Shown here: positions 1 through 7,341 of the stretch, piece by piece
Numbering within the stretch: position 1 is the stretch's first letter
Layout of the letters: each line of letters opens with the position of its first letter
Source: Pseudorhodobacter antarcticus
Lineage (GTDB): Bacteria; Pseudomonadota; Alphaproteobacteria; Rhodobacterales; Rhodobacteraceae
DNA length: 64,000 nt
Reading direction: 5' to 3'
Assembly (NCBI RefSeq): GCF_900110135.1
Contig: NZ_FOCO01000017.1
Coordinates: 1 to 64,000 of the forward strand
Program-made: the position numbers and the translations under genes
The notes under the pieces: generated by a model
Told to the model about the DNA's origin: nothing
Seen by the model: only the letters and a program-made list of their open reading frames with translations
The model's database searches: none

Positions 1-157
1 CGCGTGTTACCGTCGTCTGTGCGCAGAACTTGGAAAGCGCCTTAAATCCTGCAGGGCAATTGCTAAACGACATCATCTTCCCGTCGCTCAGCCGGTGAAT
101 GTCTAAAGTGGCTTTGGAAATATCTATACCAATGGTATCATCGGGCATCTTCGTCAT
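1..157 (-). CDS. IS110-family transposase, N-terminal part (runs off the window)
   Basis: Reading the minus strand from the ATG at 157 gives 52 residues open to the window edge. They begin MTKMPDDTIGIDISKATLDI, and GIDISKxxLD is the first acidic block of the RuvC-like DEDD domain that opens IS110/IS1111 transposases. These enzymes work through a DEDD plus serine recombinase-like active site, without classic terminal inverted repeats. A second ATG at codon 4 is preceded by AGGAT at better spacing and could be the true start. The remaining ~280-350 residues lie to the left of the window, so completeness cannot be judged. The IS appears to have inserted into the integrase gene on its right. Confidence 0.8.
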   Translation of the reverse strand, partial: MTKMPDDTIGIDISKATLDIHRLSDGKMMSFSNCPAGFKALSKFCAQTTVTR

Positions 158-315
158 ATCCTATGCTTGTCCTAGAGGGCTTCGTGCCGCTCTGTATCCG
201 TTCAGGCCTGTGGCGAAGGTGGTGGTTGATCTTACTCTGATACGGTCCTCAAAGACCAAGCTCTAAACGATCCAACCACCACCACAGACAAGCATTTCAA
301 AATGCTTGTCTGTGG
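158..315 (-). ncRNA. Candidate IS110 bridge (guide) RNA in the transposase leader
   Basis: This non-coding segment directly upstream of the transposase, read on its strand, folds into three consecutive structures. First is a perfect 16-bp hairpin with a 2-nt loop (282-315). Second is a 14-bp stem pairing 218-231 with 269-283 (one bulged base at 273), enclosing a 37-nt internal loop with a small GGTC/GACC hairpin (244-257). Third is a shorter hairpin at 174-193. In addition 163-171 is complementary to 287-295. A 5' stem-loop followed by looped stems, encoded in the IS left end upstream of the transposase, is the layout known for IS110-group bridge RNAs such as that of IS621. The pairings are visible in the sequence; function and ends are inferred, and the RNA may extend to about 340. 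Confidence 0.45.
282..315. repeat. Perfect 16-bp palindrome at the IS/integrase junction
   Basis: The arms are 282-297 and 300-315, separated by two bases, with no mismatch. The core 9-mer ATGCTTGTC (or its complement GACAAGCAT) occurs four times nearby: 163-171, 287-295, 302-310 and 350-358. Two copies lie in the transposase leader and one in integrase-like coding sequence. The palindrome also ends the truncated integrase frame, whose TGA is 297-299. It could be the 5' hairpin of the leader RNA, a terminal structure of the IS, or both. Confidence 0.8.
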
Positions 316-821
316 CTCTTGTTTCGCACAAAAGCTGGGACCTTCATAAGACAAGCATCACGAAAGGCGTTCGCGTCTGCTTTGGTGTAGGCCTCGAGGT
401 GTTTGTCACCACATACATCGATAACATAGCCACACGCTCGCTCAGCGGCTCTCTGGAAGGTCTCAGGACGCCCTTTGCCCTTCTGTAGCAGATAAATGGA
501 TACCGCCTCAGACAGCACGACAGACAGTGACGACGGTGCTGTCAGATCGGCTGGACTTGATCTCGACACGTCAGACTGGCGGCGAAGCATATGCTTTCCC
601 GGCAAATCAGCATCATGTGTCCTTAGGTGGTACCAATATTCATCCAACTGGTCTGCAGCCCGTCTCGCTCTGGCTTCGGCTAGTTTTTCCGATTTGGTGC
701 GCAACGAATATGCGATCCTAGGGGAAGAATAATGGCGGCGAAGCTCTCTGGGGATACGGCGGCTGAAGTAAAAGACCCCGTCCTTCGCGAAGGTGAACGT
801 AGGTGATTTGGTCTCCGACAT
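297..821 (-). pseudogene. Truncated island-type tyrosine integrase (N-terminal fragment)
   Basis: The 174 codons start with a segment (FYFSRRIPRELRRHY, then TKSEKLAEARARRA) typical of the N-terminal DUF6538 region of phage/island integrases, and continue into a SAM-like core-binding region (ADANAFRDACLMK, about residues 148-160). The frame then runs into the IS110 end and stops, so the whole catalytic domain (R..HxxR..Y) is missing; family members are usually about 380-450 aa. After LMK the residues no longer look integrase-like, so the true breakpoint is probably near 340-345. Its position directly downstream of the 3' end of tRNA-Thr is the classic place for the integrase of a tRNA-targeted genomic island. 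It should be inactive as it stands. Confidence 0.7.
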
Positions 822-840
822 GGTCTACGGCTCCTAACAA

Positions 841-872
841 GTGTTAAAAGCTGGAGTGTTACCAAGGTGTTA
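841..872. repeat. Three GTGTTA repeats between integrase start and tRNA
   Basis: GTGTTA occurs at 841-846, 856-861 and 867-872, spaced 15 and 11 bp, in the 61-bp gap between the integrase start and the tRNA 3' end. Such iterated hexamers beside an int gene may be integrase arm-type or excisionase sites, or may simply be promoter-region repeats. Nothing else is recognisable in this gap. Confidence 0.3.
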
Positions 873-882
873 GCTGAAGTGG

Positions 883-958
883 TGGTGCCCCAAGACGGAT
901 TCGAACCGCCGACCCATTGCTTACGAAGCAATTGCTCTACCTGCTGAGCTATTGGGGC
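883..958 (-). tRNA. tRNA-Thr (anticodon CGT)
   Basis: The minus strand folds as a complete 76-nt tRNA. The acceptor stem is GCCCCAA/TTGGGGC, the D arm GCTC...GAGC, and the anticodon stem ATTGC/GCAAT closes the loop TTCGTAA with CGT at positions 34-36. The T arm is GGCGG-TTCGAAT-CCGTC, the discriminator base is A, and CCA is encoded. CGT reads the threonine codon ACG. Its 3' end faces the truncated integrase, consistent with use as an island attachment site. It lies downstream of hemY on the same strand and has its own plausible promoter at 968-996. Confidence 0.95.
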
Positions 959-967
959 GTTGTCATG

Positions 968-996
968 CTTTTATCCGCAGGGCGCGCGCAGTTCAA
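968..996 (-). promoter_or_regulatory. Probable promoter of tRNA-Thr
   Basis: On the minus strand TTGAAC (991-996) and TAAAAG (968-973) are separated by exactly 17 bp and end 9 bp before the mature tRNA 5' end. Each hexamer matches the sigma-70 consensus at 4 of 6 positions. Spacing and position support it; there is no experimental evidence. Confidence 0.45.
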
Positions 997-1048
997 GATG
1001 CCGGATTGCGTCTTGGTGATGGGTTTAACTGGATCGGCTGCGGTATTT

Positions 1049-2509
1049 TTAGGGCTGTTTGCTGGCGGTCTGATCTGCCTCATCTACGATTTCGGCATCT
1101 TCTGGGCCATCCGCAAAGGTGGGCGCGGGGGTGGGTAGGCCGATGATCAATGGCAACAATTCGGAGCCTGTGGCGCTGGGGCCTGTCGAATCCGCGGGTT
1201 CGCGCCATGACAAAGTGTCAAACCCGGTGCAGTTTTCGCAGATTGGCACCCATTGTGCGTGGATGGCTTGGCATTTGTCGCAGCACCATTGCGGGCCGCG
1301 CGGGGCGGTTAAGGCGCGCGCCAGCCAGCCACGGATCACGGCGTCATCGGCGCCTTCGCCACGTTCGACCGCAGCCATGATCGCCAAAGTGCGGGCATTC
1401 GGTTTGCTAGTGGCAAGGTCACCAAGCGCGCGGCGGGCGGTTGGAAAATCCTCTGCCGTGATGTTCAGTTCGGCCAACAGCAAGCGGGTTTCGATATTTT
1501 CGGGGTTCAGTTTGGTCAGCACCGCAAAGCGTTTTAGGCGCTGTGTCGTGCTTTCATTCGGCGCGATTTCGGCGAATGCAGCGGCCAGATCGGGGTGGGG
1601 TTGCACGCTCCACGCTTTTTTCAAAACTTTGGTGGCGTTGCGAGCGTCGCCCTTTTCGATATAGCTGCGCGCGGCCATTGTTGCCGCTGGAATAAGGTCG
1701 GGGGACAGGCGGTTCGCTTCAATCGCCGCTTCGCGCGCCTCGATGCTGGCGCTGTCGTCAATCAGGATTGACGCCTCTTGCAAGGCCAGAACGGCGTCGC
1801 GGCGGCGGAACACATCGCGCGGCAGCACGCCAGATTTCAGTTTGGCACCCAGCGTGACGCGCGCGCCTTTCCAGTCGCCTTGCCCGGTTTGCAGACCCAG
1901 CAGCGTTTCCTGAATTTCATCGTTTTTGGGTTTCAGCGCGAACGCCTTTTCCGCCAGTTTCAACGCGGTCGTTGTGTCGCCTTCGGCAATTTTTTGGCGC
2001 ATCAACCCGCGCACACCGACAAAGCGGGATTTGTTATCATCCAGCAGCAGTTTATACGCCTCGGTCGCGCGCTTGGTGTCGCCCGTCATTTCGGCGGCTT
2101 GGGCGATCAAAAGGGTGGTCAGTTCGGGGCGGTCCAGCAATTTATCGGCTTTGGCAGCGCGCGACAGGGCCACGCGCCCTTCGCCAGATGCCAGCGCCAT
2201 AAGGCCATCGGACAGCGCCTGATACCCTTTGCGTTCCCGGTTGCGGTCGAAATAGCGCGAGATTGCGGTTTCATCGCCGTTCAAAAAGCGCAGGACGGCG
2301 ACCACCAACCCGATCAGTTTCAAAAGCAGCCACAGCGCGGCGAGCAGGACCAGCAGGGCAATCGCGGTTTGCAGCGGGCCAAGTGTGTATTCCATGCCCA
2401 AAAGGGCGATTTGAATCCCACCGCCCGTGTCCATCAACCGACCTGCGCCAAAAGCGAGCCCGGCGATAGCAGCCACAAACAGCATTACTTTGAGAAGCGA
2501 CCAAATCAT
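1049..2509 (-). CDS. hemY: HemY-type TPR membrane protein
   Basis: The 486-aa protein has two N-terminal membrane segments (about residues 3-24 and 42-68) in the HemY_N arrangement, then a long run of TPR-like helices to about residue 395. Near the C-terminus, C410-x2-C413 and C424-x2-C427 form a rubredoxin-like zinc ribbon. HemY proteins are linked to late haem synthesis by genomic context, but their biochemistry is unclear; this is not the protoporphyrinogen oxidase also called HemY in Gram-positives. The TPR plus rubredoxin knuckle layout resembles LapB/YciM, which acts in LPS regulation. It lies 8 bp downstream of the Mic60-like gene and forms an operon with it and hemD. Confidence 0.85.
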   Translation of the reverse strand: MIWSLLKVMLFVAAIAGLAFGAGRLMDTGGGIQIALLGMEYTLGPLQTAIALLVLLAALWLLLKLIGLVVAVLRFLNGDETAISRYFDRNRERKGYQALSDGLMALASGEGRVALSRAAKADKLLDRPELTTLLIAQAAEMTGDTKRATEAYKLLLDDNKSRFVGVRGLMRQKIAEGDTTTALKLAEKAFALKPKNDEIQETLLGLQTGQGDWKGARVTLGAKLKSGVLPRDVFRRRDAVLALQEASILIDDSASIEAREAAIEANRLSPDLIPAATMAARSYIEKGDARNATKVLKKAWSVQPHPDLAAAFAEIAPNESTTQRLKRFAVLTKLNPENIETRLLLAELNITAEDFPTARRALGDLATSKPNARTLAIMAAVERGEGADDAVIRGWLARALTAPRGPQWCCDKCQAIHAQWVPICENCTGFDTLSWREPADSTGPSATGSELLPLIIGLPTPAPTFADGPEDAEIVDEADQTASKQP

Positions 2510-2517
2510 TCCAACGT

Positions 2518-3705
2518 TTACCTTTCACCCAGCGCTGTCGCCAATGCGGCAGTCGCTGATTGTGCATCATTGCGCAGATTTACTTGGGCCACCCAATCGG
2601 CCAACGCGGCTTGGGCGGGTTCGGGCAGGGTGGCGATTTCGCTGAGGGCTGTGGCGAAATCACCTACGGCCACAGCGGCATCGGCGCGCGACAAAACGGC
2701 GTCGGGGTCGCTGCCTTCTTGTGGGGTCAGTGACCGTGCGCCAGTTTGGGCGCGCAGGAACGACCACGCACGTTCGGTTGTGGTGTCGCCCATGTCGCCC
2801 CGCAGGCTAATGTTCAGGGCCGCGCGGGCCGGTTCATCAAAACTGGCGGCAAGGGTGGCGGTGGTGGGCAGGCCGTTTTCGGCGGTATTTGTGAGGGCGG
2901 CTGGGATGGACAGGCCCGCATCTGACAGCAGGGCCAATTGTTCGGCAAAGGGCAGACCGTTTTGCATGGCCGCTTGCACGTTGTTCAGGGTGGCTTGCAG
3001 CAGCACTGTTTGCGCCTCGGCGGCGGCCTGTTGGCGGGCAATTTCGGCGGACTCGATCAGGGCATCTGCGGCGGCCTTTTGCGCGTCAAGCCCTTGGCGC
3101 AGGGTGGCGATGTCGCTGGTCAGTGCGTCAATTGCGGCGGGGTTTGTGCTGGCGGCGGCCGTGGGGCGCTGTTCCAATGTGGCCAAGCGGGTGGTCAGAT
3201 CGGTCAAATCGGGCGCAGATTGTTGGGCGGCGGTGGAGGCGGCGCGCAGCTGCGCCACTTCATCTTGCAGCGCGGATGTATCAGCGGGCGGGGGCAGGGA
3301 TTGCAGTTGCGCCTGAAGGGCAGCGATTTGTTCGGCCTGCTCGGCAATTTGGGTTTGCAGCGGATTGACGTTGGAGGTGGGCCAGCCGTTCGGGGCCACA
3401 AATTGCGCAAGGGCGAAGCCAAGGCCCGCAGCGATCACGCCACCAAAGACCATGGGCACAAAGCTGGGTTTGGCCGCTGTGGGTTTGGTTTCGGTTTGTG
3501 GGGCCGTTTCGTGCTGCGTTGGGATTTCAGCCAAAGGCGCCGGGTCTGGTGAAGGGGTGTCCACAGCGGGCGCATTTGTGGGCGTGTTTGTTTCGGGCTG
3601 GTCCAGCGCCACATCGGTAGCGGCGATGACTGTTTCTGCGATAGGTGCAGCGGGCGTCGCCGTTTTATCGTCTGCCCGCTTGCGGGGGGTATTTGGGGTT
3701 GCCAT
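2518..3705 (-). CDS. Mic60/mitofilin-like inner-membrane protein
   Basis: The 395-aa protein has a Pro/Ala/Thr-rich N-terminal region (residues 1-85), one transmembrane helix (about 90-110, FVPMVFGGVIAAGLGFALAQ), a coiled-coil of Gln/Ala/Leu-rich heptads (about 120-235) and an alpha-helical C-terminal region. This is the layout of alphaproteobacterial Mic60 (COG4223), the relative of mitochondrial mitofilin that shapes intracytoplasmic or cristae-like membranes and contacts the outer membrane. Its place between hemD and hemY is the usual alphaproteobacterial context. The C-terminal mitofilin signature is divergent, so the call rests on architecture and synteny. Confidence 0.75.
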   Translation of the reverse strand: MATPNTPRKRADDKTATPAAPIAETVIAATDVALDQPETNTPTNAPAVDTPSPDPAPLAEIPTQHETAPQTETKPTAAKPSFVPMVFGGVIAAGLGFALAQFVAPNGWPTSNVNPLQTQIAEQAEQIAALQAQLQSLPPPADTSALQDEVAQLRAASTAAQQSAPDLTDLTTRLATLEQRPTAAASTNPAAIDALTSDIATLRQGLDAQKAAADALIESAEIARQQAAAEAQTVLLQATLNNVQAAMQNGLPFAEQLALLSDAGLSIPAALTNTAENGLPTTATLAASFDEPARAALNISLRGDMGDTTTERAWSFLRAQTGARSLTPQEGSDPDAVLSRADAAVAVGDFATALSEIATLPEPAQAALADWVAQVNLRNDAQSATAALATALGER

Positions 3706-3773
3706 TGCTGCGCCTCCATTTCAACGGTCCGGGGTGCCGGAAATTTATAATCTAGACTGACTGGGCAAAAGCC

Positions 3774-4508
3774 TCAAGGCACCTGCGGGGGGTCACATAA
3801 ATTGGCTAAGGCGACGATCATCGCATCGGCAGTAGGTTTTTTCGCCGTGTGGTGATCCATCGTAGTGGGCAATGCCGTTGCGACCGCCGCGCTAAGGGCA
3901 ATCACGGTTAACGGGGCGGTGGGGGCCACAATGGCCAAGTGTTGGCAGAATAAAGTGGCGCTGCGCGGGGAAAACAGGGGAACAAGGAGGGGCCTTTCCC
4001 CCCGCAACAGGTCGATTGCAGCGGCGGTCAGGGGGTGTTCGCGCTGGTCATAAAGTTCAAGGGCGGTGGTCGGGTGGCCCGCATCTGTCAGGGTTTGTGC
4101 CACGTCACCGCGGGTTTGCGTACCGCAAAGATGCAGCAGGGGGCCGGTGTGCGTGGCTTGGATCAGGGCGATGAGGGTGGCGGCGTCACCATCGGCTGAA
4201 ACAGGCTCTAACCCCGCAGATTGTGCCGCTTTTGCGGTTTGGTCCCCGACGCAATAGGCACGGATTGGCAGGCAGTTTGGGCGGTTTGGGTGATGTGCAA
4301 ACGCCGCAACCCCGGTTTCGGAGGTGAAGATGAGGGCAGTGAAAGGCCCCACCGGAAAGGCAGGTGCAAGGTAATGGGGGGCGATAAGCGGGCTGATGGT
4401 GATGAGCAGGTCCGGTCCAAAGCGGTGGCGCAATTGGGCGGCAAAGCGTTGGCTTTGCGCCATTGGGCGGGTCAACAGAAAGGCGGGCAGGCGGGATTGT
4501 GTGGCCAT
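3774..4508 (-). CDS. hemD: Uroporphyrinogen-III synthase
   Basis: This 244-aa protein begins MATQSRLPAFLLTRPMAQSQ; the opening LLTRP is the family hallmark (cyclisation of hydroxymethylbilane in tetrapyrrole synthesis). The family is poorly conserved, but VLxTSE-like (LIFTSETGVAAF, near residue 70), a central CVGDQTAKAA strand-turn and a late LFSPRSATLFC segment all fit. The frame stays open further upstream to 4862, but that part overlaps tsaD and lacks family similarity, so the ATG at 4508 is chosen. It is divergent from tsaD with only 46 bp between starts, and is probably followed by the Mic60-like gene and hemY in one transcript. Confidence 0.85.
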   Translation of the reverse strand: MATQSRLPAFLLTRPMAQSQRFAAQLRHRFGPDLLITISPLIAPHYLAPAFPVGPFTALIFTSETGVAAFAHHPNRPNCLPIRAYCVGDQTAKAAQSAGLEPVSADGDAATLIALIQATHTGPLLHLCGTQTRGDVAQTLTDAGHPTTALELYDQREHPLTAAAIDLLRGERPLLVPLFSPRSATLFCQHLAIVAPTAPLTVIALSAAVATALPTTMDHHTAKKPTADAMIVALANLCDPPQVP

Positions 4509-4554
4509 ATAGACGGTGTTACCTGCTGATAAACCCTTAATCAACTGGGCTGAT

Positions 4555-5634
4555 ATGCGTGATACGTTAACCCTTATTGGCATTGAAAGCAGTTGTGATG
4601 ACACGGCTGCCGCGATTGTGCGCGATGGGCCGGGTGGGCGGCAGATTTTGGCGAATGTGGTTTTGGGGCAAACCAGCCTGCATGCGGATTTCGGCGGCGT
4701 GGTGCCGGAAATTGCGGCGCGGGCCCATGCGGAGCGAGTGGATGGGTGCGTGGCGCAGGTGATGCGGGACGCTGGCCTGCGATTCGCGGATTTGGACGGG
4801 GTGGCGGTGACGGCGGGGCCGGGGCTGATTGGTGGGGTTTTGGCGGGGGTGATGTGCGCCAAAGGGATAACGGCGGCGACGGGCCTGCCCTTGATTGGCG
4901 TTAATCATTTGGCGGGGCATGCGTTAACGCCGCGCCTGACGGATGGGGTGGATTTTCCCTATATCATGCTGTTGGTTTCGGGCGGGCATTGCCAGTTTTT
5001 GCGGGTCGATGGGCCGCAGGATTTTGTGCGGCTTGGCGGTTCCATTGATGATGCGCCCGGCGAGGCGTTTGACAAAGTGGCCAAAATTTTGGGCCTGCCG
5101 CAACCGGGTGGCCCAATGGTGGAGGCGGAGGCTGTGCGGGGAAACCCCAAACGGTTCGCGCTGCCGCGCCCTTTGATGGACAGGCCCGGCTGCGACATGT
5201 CGTTTTCGGGGCTAAAGACAGCCGTGCTGCGGGCGCGCGATGGGGTGATTGCGCAAAAGGGTGGTTTGATGCGGGCGGACCGTGCCGATCTGTGCGCAGG
5301 GTTTCAGGCGGCGGTGGTGGATGTGTTTACCGAAAAATCCCGCCGCGCGTTGGATGCGTCCCCCGTGGCCACGTTTGCCGTGGCGGGGGGTGTGGCCGCA
5401 AATCAAGCCATTCGCGGCGCGTTAGAGACTGTTTGCACTGTCCAAGGCGTGCGCTTTTTGGCCCCACCGCTGGCACTGTGTACCGATAATGCCGCAATGA
5501 TTGCCTGGGCGGGGGTTGAACGGTTTCGGGCAGGGGGCCGGGATGATTTGACGCTGTCGGCGCGGCCCCGTTGGCCGTTGGACCAATCAACGCCCGCATT
5601 GCTTGGTTCCGGCAAAAAGGGGGCCAAGCTGTGA
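4555..5634 (+). CDS. tsaD: tRNA N6-adenosine threonylcarbamoyltransferase
   Basis: TsaD (359 aa, Kae1/Gcp family) transfers the threonylcarbamoyl group to A37 of ANN-decoding tRNAs with TsaB and TsaE. The opening [16 protein letters not shown] is the family signature. The metal-binding histidines lie in EIAARAHAE and NHLAGHAL, and the C-terminal ASKHA motif is [12 protein letters not shown]. The ATG at 4555 gives the usual start ([13 protein letters not shown]); 13 extra in-frame codons upstream look spurious. The stop overlaps the gpsA start by 4 nt (GTGA), so the two are translationally coupled. The partner gene tsaE lies in the same window at 19022. Confidence 0.95.
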   Translation: MRDTLTLIGIESSCDDTAAAIVRDGPGGRQILANVVLGQTSLHADFGGVVPEIAARAHAERVDGCVAQVMRDAGLRFADLDGVAVTAGPGLIGGVLAGVMCAKGITAATGLPLIGVNHLAGHALTPRLTDGVDFPYIMLLVSGGHCQFLRVDGPQDFVRLGGSIDDAPGEAFDKVAKILGLPQPGGPMVEAEAVRGNPKRFALPRPLMDRPGCDMSFSGLKTAVLRARDGVIAQKGGLMRADRADLCAGFQAAVVDVFTEKSRRALDASPVATFAVAGGVAANQAIRGALETVCTVQGVRFLAPPLALCTDNAAMIAWAGVERFRAGGRDDLTLSARPRWPLDQSTPALLGSGKKGAKL

Positions 5635-6563
5635 TTGGAATTATCGGGGCAGGGGCATTTGGCGGGGCGCTGGCGATTGCGCTGGGGCAAAAGCAGGCAG
5701 TGACCTTGTGGGGGCGCGGGTTGGTGGGGCGTGATATTGCGCGGCTGCCGGGTGCGGTATTGCCAGAGTTGGTAACGGTTACGGATTTGGCGGCGGTGGC
5801 GCAGGCGCAGACCGTTCTATTGGCGCTGCCCGCGCAGGCGATGGGGCGATTTTTGGACGACCACGCAGGGTTGTTGGCGGGCAAACGGTTGGTGGCCTGT
5901 TGCAAGGGCGTGGACCTTGCCACGGGTTTGGGGCCGACCGGGGTGATTTTGGCGCAGGTGCCAGATGCTCAAGCCGCGATTTTGACGGGGCCGAGTTTCG
6001 CCAGCGATATTGCCAAGGGCTTGCCGACCGCGCTGACGCTGGCCTGCGGGGACGCGGCGGTGGGGGTGGCGTTGCAGCAAGAATTATCCACCGACAGTTT
6101 GCGCCTGTACCGCATCACCGATGTTGTGGGCGCCGAATTTGGCGGGGCGGTGAAAAACGTGATTGCGATTGCGTCGGGCGTTGTGATGGGTGCGGGGCTG
6201 GGTGAAAGCGCGCGGGCGGCGTTGATGACGCGCGGATTTGCGGAAATGCAACGGCTGGCGCTGCATATGGGCGCGCAGGGCGACACGTTGGCGGGGCTTT
6301 CCGGCTTTGGTGATTTGGTGCTGACTTGCACATCGGCGCAGTCGCGCAACTTTCGGTTTGGGTTGGCGATGGGGGTTGGGGCCGCTGCGGACCCGTTGAT
6401 GACCGTTGAGGGGGTTGCGACCGCGCAGGCCGTCGCTACACTGGCTCGCACACATGGGATAGAGATGCCGATCACCGCGATGGTGGCGGCGCTGACCCGT
6501 TCTGAAATCACGCTGGGCGATGCGATCCGCGCCCTGATGTCGCGACCTTTGAAACCGGAGTAA
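5631..6563 (+). CDS. gpsA: Glycerol-3-phosphate dehydrogenase [NAD(P)+]
   Basis: This cytosolic enzyme reduces dihydroxyacetone phosphate to sn-glycerol 3-phosphate for phospholipid synthesis. The 310-aa protein starts with the Rossmann motif [37 protein letters not shown] (with the catalytic lysine) and [13 protein letters not shown] are all family blocks. The GTG at 5631 overlaps the tsaD stop and places the Rossmann fold at the very N-terminus. A longer in-frame extension from 5571 would lie inside tsaD and is unlikely. YciI follows 4 bp after the stop. Confidence 0.94.
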   Translation: MIGIIGAGAFGGALAIALGQKQAVTLWGRGLVGRDIARLPGAVLPELVTVTDLAAVAQAQTVLLALPAQAMGRFLDDHAGLLAGKRLVACCKGVDLATGLGPTGVILAQVPDAQAAILTGPSFASDIAKGLPTALTLACGDAAVGVALQQELSTDSLRLYRITDVVGAEFGGAVKNVIAIASGVVMGAGLGESARAALMTRGFAEMQRLALHMGAQGDTLAGLSGFGDLVLTCTSAQSRNFRFGLAMGVGAAADPLMTVEGVATAQAVATLARTHGIEMPITAMVAALTRSEITLGDAIRALMSRPLKPE

Positions 6564-6567
6564 ACCA

Positions 6568-6840
6568 ATGCGCGTTGTCCTTTTTTGCCATGATAAACCC
6601 GGTGCGCTGCAAGTGCGGCTGGACAACCGCGCCGCCCATTTGGCGCATATCGAATCCTCGGGCGTGGTCGAAATGGCCGGGCCGCTGTTGACCCCCGAAG
6701 GGCAGATGTGCGGGTCGCTGGTGGTGTTGTCGGTAGATGATCTGGCGCAAGCCCAAGATTGGGCGGCGGCGGACCCTTATGCGCTGGCGGGGTTGTTTGC
6801 GTCTGTGACGATTACCGAATGGAAAAAGGTGATTGGCTGA
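6568..6840 (+). CDS. YciI-family protein
   Basis: A 90-aa single-domain protein of the YCII fold. The FCHDKPGAL segment carries the conserved His-Asp pair proposed as the active site of this dimeric alpha/beta-barrel family; the C-terminal DPYALAGLFASVTITEWKKV matches the usual end. Specific substrates are unknown for most members. It sits 4 bp after gpsA, and its TGA overlaps the next ATG by one base, so it is co-transcribed with tsaD-gpsA and the EVE gene. Confidence 0.85.
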   Translation: MRVVLFCHDKPGALQVRLDNRAAHLAHIESSGVVEMAGPLLTPEGQMCGSLVVLSVDDLAQAQDWAAADPYALAGLFASVTITEWKKVIG

Positions 6841-7262
6841 TGGCCTTTTGGCTGTTCAAATCTGAACCCGACGTCTGGGGCTGGGACCATCAGACAGCCC
6901 GCGGCGATGAGGGTGAGGAGTGGGGCGGCGTGCGCAATTACCAAGCGCGCAACAACATGCGGGCGATGGTGGTGGGGGACCGTGGTTTTTTCTATCATTC
7001 CAACATCGGCAAGGAAATTGTCGGTGTGGTGGAGGTGTGCCGCACATCTGCGCCCGACAGCACCACCGATGATCCGCGTTGGGATTGTGTGATGATCCGT
7101 GCGGTGGCCGCGATGCCGCGCCCCGTAACGTTGGAAGCGTGCAAAGTGCAGCAAGGATTGGAAAATATGGCCTTGGTGAAAACTGCGCGCCTGTCTGTGC
7201 AACCTGTCACCCCAGATGAGTGGCGGATTGTTTGCGGCTTGGGCGGGCTGCAATTGCCTTGA
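6840..7262 (+). CDS. EVE-domain protein
   Basis: The 140-aa protein is a single EVE domain (PUA-like fold, thymocyte nuclear protein 1 type): it opens MAFWLFKSEPDVWGWDHQ and contains WGGVRNYQARNNMR and GDRGFFYHSN, the conserved cage-forming blocks. EVE domains bind modified bases in DNA or RNA. With tsaD upstream an RNA-modification link is conceivable, but this is inference. Start ATG at 6840 overlaps the preceding stop. An in-frame extension upstream to 6759 overlaps YciI and is rejected. Confidence 0.88.
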   Translation: MAFWLFKSEPDVWGWDHQTARGDEGEEWGGVRNYQARNNMRAMVVGDRGFFYHSNIGKEIVGVVEVCRTSAPDSTTDDPRWDCVMIRAVAAMPRPVTLEACKVQQGLENMALVKTARLSVQPVTPDEWRIVCGLGGLQLP

Positions 7263-7341
7263 CAACGGGCTGTCAGCGTTCACTTTTCACAGGCGCGCCG
7301 GGCAAAAGATTCGGCCATTTATTTTTAGGGAGAGGACGGAG

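Noticed and set aside
1778-3316. 512-codon plus-strand frame opposite hemY and the Mic60-like gene
   Set aside because: Crosses two real genes on the other strand and changes composition at their boundary; shadow frame.
4509-4862. 118-residue N-terminal extension of HemD
   Set aside because: Lies antisense to tsaD and lacks similarity; ATG at 4508 begins the family sequence.
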